DNA of 64,000 nt from Undaria pinnatifida (taxonomy: Eukaryota; Sar; Phaeophyceae; Laminariales; Alariaceae): assembly GCA_012845835.1 (NCBI GenBank), contig JABAKD010000019.1, positions 6,778,994-6,842,993 on the forward strand, written 5' to 3'. The position numbers were made by a program, and so were the translations under genes. A model generated the notes under the pieces. The model searched no databases. It worked only from the letters and a program-made list of their open reading frames with translations, and was not told where the DNA came from. Positions 1 through 12,100 of this stretch are shown here, in pieces. The number at the start of each line of letters is the position of its first letter. The stretch's first letter is position 1.

Positions 1-122
1 ACGGACAGGTTGCGGACGATGCGCCCCACGAACGAGCCGGCGAGGCCCGACACCAATCGAGCGCCCCATCCAGGCTTCGCTCGGATTCCAGCCAACCGCG
101 CTTCTGCCTTGGCGAGCAACGC
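1..122 (-). CDS. VPS13: VPS13-like exon 4, cut by window edge
   Basis: Begins after a CAG acceptor (123-125) in phase 0. It encodes ALLAKAEARLAGIRAK, then SGLAGSFVGRIVRNLS, the helix and strand preceding the VHIRYED-type motif of VPS13. The exon continues beyond base 1. Confidence 0.72.
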
Positions 123-3100
123 CTGTGACCGGGGAAAGGGGACGAGCAAGCACACTCATGGTATCATGGTATCACTCATGGTATCAGAGCACGGTTCACG
201 TGCGTGTAAATGGGGAACTATTTTTTTGCCTTGAGGCATCACCCGCGCTCAGTGTGGAGAACGGTGGCTCAAGACTCTGGGAATGACGCTCGCTAGACAA
301 TACGAAGTGGATCTATGTACAAAGCAGTGTTCAACGCTCTGTAGAAGCAAGGAAATCAACGTCACAACACTCTCAGTGAAACTGATGAATCGTTTTATTC
401 CTAGTGCCACGGATGAATCGTCCTAACGAGGTATGTATATTCATCGTAAGTTTGACCGTTCATGACGGGAGGCAACACGCGCGCTCAGTGCGGGGAAGGG
501 TGGTCATAGGACACTGGGTCGACGCTCACTAGGCACGAACGGGGAGGTGTGGGCGCATGTCCGGCAGGGCTAGAACACCAGTGACCTTGCGATTTTTTCC
601 GAGCAATATTTGGACACATGATGCCCTTTTCTCTGCACTCGGGCTAGTGAGCGCTGCGAGTGCAGTCAGTGACCACAATCAGCACAATACCGGCACAGCA
701 TTATTATTGCTGCCCCTCTTGTGTTGTAACGGTATCCAACACCGAGCATGGTGATAAGTTAATGTGAGAACGACAACAACAGCTGTTATAATTGTACGCC
801 CTACCTGTTGATTTGGAAAATATCGCGTGCTGTACACAGGACCCGCTCTATCAATAAACTGAACACAATACCGGCACAACAGCACAGCAGTACTATCATT
901 ACTCCATCTCTGAGTTGTACCGGCAGGAATACATATTCACTATTGTAATCATAGTACCGCAGTACCATACCTGTTTTTTGGCAAATATTGCGTGCCGTAG
1001 GGCCCGCTCTATCTCGTCCTCGTAGTTCGCGCTGCCAAGTGGCTCCAGCACCAGGGTAACGCCAGAAATGTGCAGGCTGGCCCTCCCGCTAGCGAAAGTT
1101 TTCCACGGGACCTGTCGACATATTATATATAATGCAAAAAAAAAATACACCAGGCATGAACGCTCGTTAATATCGTGTCGGTCGGTAGCGTATCGGTTGG
1201 TAGTGTATCGGTCCGTAGCGTATTGGCCGGTAGCGTATCGCATCGGTCGGTAGCACATCGGACGCTAGCGTGTCGTTCCATAACGTATCAATCGGTGGCG
1301 TAACGGCCGTGGACGTATACGACGGAAACGTATCGGTCAGTAGCGTATCTCACATCTCATGGTCGGCAGCGTATCGATCGATAGCGTTTCGGTCGGTAAC
1401 ATATCGGTTGTGAGCCTATCGGTCGGTGACACATCGGTCCGCATCGTCTAGGTCGGTATCGTATCGGTCGGTATCGTATCGGTCGGTATCGTACCGGTCG
1501 GGAGCGTGTCGGCCGGCAGTCAATCGGTTGGTAGCGTATTGGTTGGTAGCATATCGGTCGGTAGCGTACTGGTTGGTACCGTATCGGTCGGTAGCGTGCC
1601 CGTCGGAAGGCATGAAAAGTCGGCCAATCCTGGGGGATAAACAAAAAAAGCGAGGTCTCACCTGGATCCTCACGAGCTCAACAGACCCTTGTTTCAGAAC
1701 GACCGGCAGGTGCAGCTTGCGGGATACGTCTGCGCGCACATGCAGGTCATGCAGAACCAAGTCGCCACTCCATAGCCCGGCCTTCCAAACAAACAGACCA
1801 CAGCAGCAATTTCATATATATACGAGCCGCGGAAATGAGAGACGAAACAACACACAAGCACGAGCAAACGCCATATGTGCCCGTATGCAATATGTACGTA
1901 CATGGGTAGGGTTAACACACACCAGGCACGGTAGCGGTAGTGTCGTATATACCGGTCGCGAAATGACAGAGTTAAGAACGCAAACACGAGCAAACGCAAT
2001 ACCAGGTATGCAGCAATATACCAGGGTATGTATACACGTAAACGGTTAGCCATCACATCTACCAGTGGCGAAATGAGAGAGATGTAAGACAGACGAACAC
2101 GAGCAAATGTAAACCAGGCATATGATACCTGGTATACAATACGGGGTGGTAAGCGGCAGGGGACCGGGCGAGCCGGGCGCGGTGCTTGTGCCTCAAAGGT
2201 TGGTGGAATCGACTACTCAGTATTCCGCGGTCACCACCACGGTTGCCACCACTGCTCTGAGGTGTTGGTGTGTTGATACTCGGGTTTGATGACACCTATT
2301 GCATAATAGAGTGCTTGCGAAAATGTTCTTTGCAAAATTACTTTCAAAAAGTCTCCCCCGGAGGTTATTGGAGGTATTTTTATTACAAAAAACGGCAAAA
2401 CACGTATTTTGTCGAAGGTACGATTTGATCAAAAGTTGCGGTGCTTTTAGTCTCTTTGATTCGTTGGCCTACAACGCACCGAGCTTTTGCCCGACGCATC
2501 TTCCTTGCCTGGCGCGCACGACCGCCTGCTGCTTGTTGTATCGACACAGCACAACTACCGAGGAGAGCACACAGACTCGAGAAGTGAAGCTAGACTATGA
2601 AGCGGAGAAGCGGCGTTGGAGTGTGCCAGCGGGCTACCTGGTCGCGCGCTGCTGCGACGGTGCGCTCCCGCCCGCTTGGTGTCGTAGAGAACGCGTCGTT
2701 CCGAAATGGCTACTCGTACTCGTGCTCGTACCGCTATGCTGGCAGACCGTGACAACATGACAACTCGTGTACACTTTCAATTCCACCACACTGCGATAGC
2801 AGCAGAGGCGGCGGCGGCGGCGGCGCGGTGTGAGGCTGCTGCGGTGTAAGCGCCGGGCGCCGGGCGTGCTTGAAGCGGACCGCGCCGGCGCGGTAGCGCG
2901 CGTACGCTGAGCGCGCCAGCAAGCAGAAGCAGCAGCACACGACGAAAATAATGCTTGTACAAAGCCGGCCTCAAAATTGGGGGGGAAAACATGGAAGCTG
3001 TTGGTGTTGCCGGTGCCGGTGCGGCTTGTTGTTGCAGAAGCTGATGCTGCCGATTAATAGGTATGCTGCTACTTGCTGTGGTGGGATGGCAGCAGCATCA

Positions 3101-6100
3101 CTACGGTTAACTTTGCCGCCGTGGCCGTTGCTTGGCTGCCGTCGCTACGCGTTCGCTGTTTTTAGCTTTTTTAATCGTTTTTCTCTTTTATCTTGTTGCC
3201 GGATATCCCCGCTTTCCCCCTCAACTTTGGAGGCATCGCCCGCAGGACTTTGTTTGCTTCCATCGCAAACCCGCCCAAATCATAGTGGGACGGGCATTAA
3301 ATATTTTTTGCGGAAGGAAAGTATTTTGCCTAAGAACGTTTTTCGCAGACACGCTAACATGACATGGTACCGTACCGTATCATACGAGCTACAAGGGTCC
3401 CGTTCGGGATTGTGGTTGGCTTGAAATCCCAGGGGTGTTGCAAGTTGAAAAGGGGGAACATGGGCGTTCCTATGAGCGATACCAGGTACGATAACAATAT
3501 AAAAGCTCTTGAAAACCAGACAAAGAAGGGAGAGTAAGCTGGCAGCAAATAACACCGGCCAGCCCAAACGGGAGTATAGTCAGTTCTTATTCCTATAGGC
3601 TTCGTCCTGAGTGATATCGGCAGTAGGTAACCTGTGCTTATCGTGTTCAAGGATACTTCCCACATCTACCGCGAGCGCCCACACGGTCTACTACAGCAGC
3701 AACAATACCTATGAGTATCACAGCAGGAACGCAGTCGGACAGCAGCACCAGTACGAGAGTGCTGCAACTAGATACTTGTACGTACGCAGGACAATGATTC
3801 TGCCCGCCAATACTCAACACCCTTAGACACGGAGCAGGCAGCCATCGACAAATCTGCCGGCTAGGCTTGTGCTTCCCTGCCAAATACCACATGATACCCT
3901 TGTACCTGGTATCACATCAGCTTGTTTTTCCTGAGGTAGGCTTTTACCCCAGAGTGATTGGAGCATGTCCCGTGACCGCGGACGGCATTCGGGCAATGAG
4001 ATAATGTGAGAACAAAAACCAGCATATATGCCAGTACTATTTATAGGGCGTGTGGACTCAGCAGACGCTCGAATTTCTTCCACGCAATCTCGCTGTCTTT
4101 GTCTACCATACTGGGATACCTGGTACATTACTATCAGTAGATGTATGTTCTGGCCAACGCCTTTACACACCACCACGCACGCCCTCGAACTGGCAGACTG
4201 TGCGTTGGAACCCAACCGTCGACACATCAGCGGGCGCCCCGCTCTTAACAAATTGGTCCGTACATATGTGACGCCCATTTTCTCAAGATAAATACCTGGT
4301 AAGACCGTTGATGGAAGAAACGGTGCTCAGGGTCGGGTGCCATACTAAATCCCACACATACACATCATAGCCTGTGCTCAATGATGGTGACAAAATAAGA
4401 AGTCGAGCCTTGACGCCAAATAGACGTTTCCTATAGTTAGCAGCGGGCACCTTCTGTATACATGCGAGAATATTAGAAATTTGTATGTCGCTCGTGTGTT
4501 ACATACCAGGTATGCATATTTAACGAGTTTTCTAGTGTGAACGCGTGTTCTTTATACTAAACTGTTATTTCCACCTATTGAACACCAGCAGCACACCCAG
4601 CGTTCGCGCCGACTCATCGTCATGAAGAGAGACAAGCTCTGACCACGAACTACTGTACGACACAGACATCCATCGCAAGTGCACTAAGGAGACTTGATAA
4701 ATAATGTCAACCGTACCGCATACGAAAAGCGGAGCATACACATGCAAACGTATACGAACGTGTTTCAGGTACGTAATACCGTATAACACAGAAGTAACCC
4801 CCCCCCCTTATATAACACGCCCCCCCAATATGAGCACACCCGATGATACAGTTTTTCAAGTTCGTTTTTCGACCGTCACTTTATCACCCGGGGTACGTCG
4901 AATGCCACACCCCTTACGGAGGTGCGCCTGAAAACAGCATCAAACTCCAAGGTTGTAACACCACCTGGTGGATACCACTCATCCACATCACTGCTATTAC
5001 TACTCCTAACTGCGCCGCCGCCCCCGACAACCGGCGCCCGTAACGGTAATAGGTTTGTCGCCAATAACGGAACTCGTCCCGTGCCGTTGTACCGTTATCT
5101 TGAAATCAGCGCGCAATGCTACGGTGTGTTGTTGTGTGAGGTGTCGGCTAGCCAAAAATGTTTCATATGATTACGGCAGCAGGCCGTTTTTCGGCGGGGC
5201 AAGGCGCTCTGAGGTGCATTTTTCGGGAGGTTTGATATCACTGAATACTTATCTATGGTGAAACCTGTAACCAGGTCATACGGTGATTAGGGTTTCGGCA
5301 CCTGTTTTGTGAAGCGCAGCGTGAGCTAGAAAGCGTGATGCGCTGACGCGCCGCAGGCGTGTAGCCCCTCAAAGCGTCCCCCGGAGCCCGGAGGACCGCC
5401 GGAGGCAACCCCCCCCCGATACTTGCATTAATATAGCCCCGAAAAATACTTGAAAAAGTGCGTTTAGGCACCGAAAACACTCGTTTCGACCACAGCGAAA
5501 ACACAATGGTGCTTCATTTGGCTTCCCACCGCCACCGTCGGGAAGGTCACGCCCAACAGGTTTTTTACACGCCTTACAGCGCATGTTGCGCTTAACCGCA
5601 TTAAAATGCAACCCGAAAGTTGCGACAGCGTCACAGCCAACTAATGCCCCGCCGTTAACCCTTCTCCGGCATCGAAGCAAGGGGGGGAAATCATCTCCGG
5701 GTTCAGCGTGGGTGCTACCATCACCGGCATTGTTGGGTGGGAATGAAAGATCAAGCACATTTAGAACAAAACCTCTCACGTGTAGGCACAGCCCTTCTTA
5801 TTTTTATTTCCTTTTTTTGCATCCCATTTATTATCCTCGCACTCCTCTCGCCCTCCCTCCCAGTAGTAACTCAGGTCCGGGGTCACATAGCGGGCCCTTC
5901 TCCCCCCTTCCCACTACGGAACGTGCCTTCATTTTATCGCGACAAAAATTCAGCATTTACTTCCCTCGTCGACTCCCGTCGAATTGATATCACACCCTTG
6001 TTGCCGGTATCACCCCCTATGGTGTCAAACCCCTTGATATCACACCCTCTTGCTATCACGCCATCTGCAATCTGCCCGTAACGTGCCTTCATTTTATCGC

Positions 6101-9100
6101 GAGAAAAATTCAGCATTTACTTCCCTCGTCGACTCCCGTCGAATTGGTATCACACCCTTGTTGCCGGTATCACCCCCTATGGTGTCAAACCCCTTGATAT
6201 CACACCCTCTTGCTATCACGCCATCTGCAATCTGCCCGTGGGCCGTTAACGCTTCTTAACCATCACAAATACCGTCAGCGCACCCTTTCATTATCACCCC
6301 CACCCGAAATATAATATAATAGTTGGATTCGGTTGGAACCGACGCTGTAAAACATTATGCGTATATTGGGGTTGGCGTTGGTTGGCCATGACGCGTAAAA
6401 CATGCCAATCACTGCGTGAGCTAGACAACCAGGGTACCGTTTTTTTGTTTTCGTTTTGGCGGTCACGGTGATGGTTATCGAGTTGGATCATATTGTGCGG
6501 GGTGGAGCACCCAGACTTTGAACAAGGGGAATGATCGCATCGCGTAGTGCGAATAAGATAAAGCACCCACGAGGCAGTTACATAGTAACACCCAATGCTG
6601 TCTCTGGAGTGGCCACACCAGAAAACAAAGTAACCCATTGGCGCTGTCATCTATAAGCAAGAAAGTAGGCACAAGGTGCCGACGTCCGTCTTATGAACGG
6701 TTCTTGGAAGGATGCAGTTCACTCTTCATGCGACTCGTCGAACACCTCACGGCGCTTCGCGCTTGGTACAAGCAATGTCTGCCTGGTTGGTGAAAACCCC
6801 ACGTGCTCCGTCCCGGCATAGTAGGGATGCGAGGGTCTATGGTCATACGACTACGGCCATGCACAAAACTGAGTACACTTCGCCACCCGCCCGTTACATG
6901 GATGAATGTAATTGTACCAAAGCTAGAGTATGCAGGAGAAGTATGGGAGGGGAACGCGAAGTTCGTAAAACAACTGGAAACAGTGCAGGTGACAGCAGCT
7001 AAAAATATACTAGGATGCTCAAGTTCGACGAATAATACCGTTTTAAGAGCAGAGTTAGGAATCACCCACTAAAAATAACTAGAGACGTGAGAAAGTTGAA
7101 ATGGCAATACAAAGAAAAGGGTACGCCAGAAAAGAGGTTGCCAGCCATAGCTGATAGGGCTGTATGGGAAAAAATAACAAAAGGGCGGGCTGAAATAAGA
7201 TGGGATAACGTAGTCGAAAAAATATGGAAGGATTTAGGGGAGACCAAGAAAAGATACTGCTGTCTATAGAGAAGTTTGGCGGGTACAAGCCAGACGTAAA
7301 AAATAATAAAAAAAAGGGAGAAGCTAGCACAAATAAGGTGAAAGAGGAGAAGCACCTAGAGATATCCGGGGGGTTGAGGGAAGATATTGGAATAAAAACG
7401 TATTGGCACGGCCCAATGAACTACGCGAAAACGCTGAAACTGCGATTTCGTGTAGGGGACCCGGACCTACCAGAAAGAAGAAAGAGATATAACAGTAGTC
7501 GGGAGGAGGGCGTGGTTACACATAAAATATGTGCCCGTGTGGCACAACAATAGAGAGTAGGAATCACATAGAAGGACAATGTGAAATATACAAGGAGGAA
7601 CGGGATGTGTTAGAGGAGGAGATGAGCAATTAAGACGTATGTGGCATGGAAGAGTTTAGTAGACTAGAGAGTAGCGAGAAAACGATCGCTATCCTAGGAG
7701 ATAGATGATGGCCGCAGACGGCGGGGATAGGATAAGCAAACAGTTTTTATGTAATACCTGGTATATGGAAAAAGCACAATGAGCGCCAAAATGTTGGAGG
7801 TGTCTCTGTAAGGAGTAGGAACGGTGCTCCGTCTCGAAAGGGATGCGCGGTCAATGGTCAAATGACTAAGGCAAGAAACAAATGAGTACCCCCCCCCCCC
7901 CCCCCGCCGCCCCCGTTACGTGGTCGGTGAAAACCCGACATGTTCCGTCCCGTCATTGTACGAGGGATGCGAGGGCCTATGGCTATACGTCTACGGTCCT
8001 GCATGAATATCGAGTACACCCCCCCCCGTTACCACCCCCCCTAGCTGCGGGGCTCACGTGCATGTTACTTATCAGAGGATGCGTTAGATGGCACACCGCT
8101 CCACGACAGCACACCCGGTGATAATATTTTGAAAGGTGAAAAAAGTCATCACTGGGGTGTGCTTTCTGCCGTGTCATACGATAAACACACCAGTACACAA
8201 ACTTGATGCATTGCCTCGAAGCCAGCGGACTCTCGGCTGCTGCAGGTGCAGGGGAACTATTAATACTACAGCAGTACTACGAGGATCAACGCCCGAATGA
8301 GAAGGGTAGACCGTAACTGGTCCAAGTCAGGCGGAAGGCGCTGTTTTCTCATGGCCAGGGGTTTGTCAGTGGGTGAGCTCGCGCAAGTCCCACACTACCC
8401 GGAGGGTTGACTTCCCGGGGTGGCTATCTCCACCGCGCCTGATCCCGGGGATCAAGTCCTGTCGACATACTCACGCATCCGTATACACCGGCAGCTTGCG
8501 CTGCTGTAGTAACGGTGATCGCCGATAGGGACAACTCGCGCTTTTGCTACCACGGGAACTCAAGAATACGCCCGCTAGCGCTGGATTGCAAATACAATTG
8601 AGCCAAGCTGACGCACATGTATGACGAATACGAGGAAGTGTGGTGAGTTTAACCTTTATTTTTCCCGTCCATCGGAAGACAAATAAATAAATAATGATAA
8701 CGATAATAATACTGTTAATACTGCTACTCTGTAGATTGCTGTCGACTACCCCGCAGCCTACTCGTATAGTTTAAAAAATGAAAAATACATTTCAGCTGTG
8801 AGATCGACCAAAAATGATTTTTTGATCTCGTATGTACAGTACCTGACCACAAATACTGACCAAATCACCTTGCCTGTTGCATTCTGCAATGTGTATCTCT
8901 TTCTCATAATTAGCGATGTCAGAGCCCCACACCGGCACGGTAAAATCATGGTAACTACATGGTTTTTACCTATTTATTGAAATATTCTATCTTGCGGTCC
9001 ATGCACAATAACAAATTATGAAGCTATAACACGTTGTATACCACACCTAAAAATTGTGTTGTGTACCACACCTAACATCAAATCTGCTACGCCCCCTCTT

Positions 9101-12100
9101 TCCCCACCACCCGCACCATCGCCTAGACCTAGCACCACGCGTATAGCAAAGCCCCTACATTCATGCGACCTAAACCTGTTAAACACCCTTCCCCCCCCCC
9201 CCCCCCAACCCCCTCTCTTTTTCCCCCGCTCCCTCTTGCTCAAAGGCCCCACCTAAAATCGAAGTCTGTCAAAGTAATAAACACTTCCACGCAGTTGATA
9301 TCACCTCATTATCTTTCTAGCCATCCATGCCGGTGCTCCAATTCATCCGCCCCCCCCCCCTCAACGCCCCCTCCTTCCCCACCACCCGCACCATCGCCTA
9401 GACCTAGAACCACGCGTATAGCAAGCCCCTACATCTATGCGACCTAATGCTGGTAAAAAACCCTTTTGTCCCGACTCCCCCCCACCCCCAGCCCCTCGAA
9501 CACTCCGCCCTCTCATCACTGGTTGTACGACTTACAGGATATACACGATAAACTGGTGCATTCCTTCCAAAACCGTCAGATTTGTCCCCTTGAAGGATTT
9601 ATAGTTTCCACGCACAGATTGAGTTGCCCCCCCCCCCCCTCCCCCCCGCGCGCTCCCTCTTGTTCAAACCCAGGCTCCCACGCCCTTAAAAACTCCGCCC
9701 TCCCCTCACCGTTTATACGACTTACAGGATACACTTGATGAACTGATACATTTCCTTCCACAGCTGTCAGATTTTGTTCCCCTCGAAAACGGGTCTTATA
9801 GTTTCCGCGCACAGACTAACATCACCCAGTTGACCCTGATAAGCTACACTGTAGTTCCAAGGGGAGTCGCCGACCTATATCCTTGATGAGGACACACAAC
9901 CCGTAATACGCGCGATCGGAGTAACACACACAGCTTGCAAAGATGAGTTTCGACAAAATCTTCGATCTCACAGCTGGGGCGTGTTCTTATTTTCATAATA
10001 TGTTGTTGTTTTTCTCACATTAACTCGCATAATCAAGTCCGTGGTCACAGGACAGGCTCCAGTCACTCTGGAGCTGAGGAATACCCCAGGAAAAAACACA
10101 CTCAACCCAAGGTGGTACACGCATATATCACAGCTGACGCAATTCATGCCTCCACCAGAAACATATAAAAGTATAACACCTGGTGTACGGTTCGTTCGCC
10201 TTTAACAATGATGACTCATGACAGCATACTAAAAACGGGCGGCCGGTGTATTACGCATCTTGAAAACACGAGTATCGACGTATCGACCCTAAATTTATCG
10301 AACTCACAGCTGACGTTGCTAGAATAATTTTATACAAACAACAGCAGTTGTCGTGTCCGTTGATGGCGCCACCTTGGCTATCGGCAGCAGATTCGTACCT
10401 GGTACAAAACTTTCGATGCTTGTTGGTAGTTGGTACGGTTGTCGTCTGTAGATATTTTGAAAAACAACTTCTAAGGCCATTTCTTACACAGTCGGATTCC
10501 GCCAGTCGAAAACGGCCCTTTTTTGACTGGACTGTTTTTTTACTGGGTTCTTCTGGTCCTCCTCCTTTTTGTCAGCCGAGTCGACTTTACAGTTTTTGTG
10601 CTCTTCCCAGAAGCTGCTGGTGTGAGGGAGTACTGCTGCACTGCTGTATGGCAATCCAAAATCGGTTGGCAGCTCTGTGCTTCGCTACGTTTGTGGCATT
10701 GCAATCAGCCGAGAGCCGCCAAAGCTACAGCAGGCGTACCCGTTGTTGGCAAAATGGCATCGATACTGGGCGCTGCTGAGGTCGTGTGATACACGCTGCT
10801 GGCGAGCGGAGCTAGGAATGCGCTACGCTGACGTGCGATGAGAAGCAACAGTAGTGATAGCCAAGCCAGCGCCGGCGCTGTGGTGTGATACTGCTGTGTG
10901 GTACCTGGTATGAGTGTGTGGGTGTGTGCTTTGTGGTGGGATGAGCAATGCGAAAACCACGTGTAAACTTTTTCGACTGAGTTTTTCCACTCCCAGACCC
11001 AGTTGAAAAAGTCAAGTTGTTCGACTGGATCCCCCAGTCGGAAAACTCAGTCGAAAAAAGTTGAGTCGAAAAAGCTCTTTTTCGACTGTGTAAGAAAGCC
11101 TGATTTGGGCTTCAGTCGAAAAGGCCGTTTTCGACTGACAAATCCGACTGCTGTGTAATAAATAAAAACTCATCTATATTGTATATTACAAGTACCAACA
11201 ACGCGGCTTGCAAACATGAATACTGACCTGAAATTCGTCGAACTCACGGCTGACGTCCTTGATTTTTTTTTATAAAATAGCCTAACACGTCAGTTGTGAG
11301 TTCGATGAATATAGGGTCGACACTCACCTTTGCAAGCTGCATGATACATTTTTCTCCTATTAATACGGTATTATAAACGTACGTACTGCTGCTGCACGAA
11401 GTCACATGAGATAATACTGTACATATACAGCTTGTACCGGTCCGCAGCGTAATAATACGTATGAGTGTATCGTATTGTTACGAGTGAATCGTAAGGCTCG
11501 TGCGAGTAGTAGATGAGCTGCCCGTACAGCAGCAGTAGTAGAATGTAGGTGTGTAATAGAGATGACGGAGTACACGCTCGGTCAACGGCTCGAATGCTAC
11601 AAAATTCTGGTCGTATACAGCACAGGACACCTGTTGATACTGAGAACCCAAGCAATAAGGCCATTTCTTATACAGTCGGATTTGTCAGTCGAAAACGGCT
11701 TTTTTCGACTGAAGCCCAAATCGAGCTTTCTTATACAGTCGATAAAGGGCTTTTTCGACTCAACTTTTTTCGACTGAAAATTCCGACTGGCGGATCCAGT
11801 CGAAAAAGTCGACTTTTTCGACTGGATCCGCCAGTCGAAAAACTCAGTCGAAAAAGTTTTACCAGGTACACGTTTTTTGAACCGATTGCATCGTTCATCC
11901 CAACACCGAACACACATCCACACGGCCACACGGCCACACACCCATACCAGGTACCACACTGCAGCATCATACAAGGCGCTGACGCTGGCGTGGCTATCAC
12001 TGCTGTGGCTTCTCGCAGCAAGTCAGCGTGGCGCATTCCTTGTTCCGCTCGCCAGCAGCGTGTATCACACGACGGCAGCAGCGCGCGGTATCGATCCCAT

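Noticed and set aside
1357-2049. Several long frames of RYRPI/ATDRY-type repeats
   Set aside because: Produced by the 15-bp minisatellite; its length is a multiple of three, so any frame stays open.
4565-4700. Exon-like minus-strand segment in the VPS13-like first intron
   Set aside because: Exons 1 and 2 join perfectly without it, and its translation matches nothing in VPS13.
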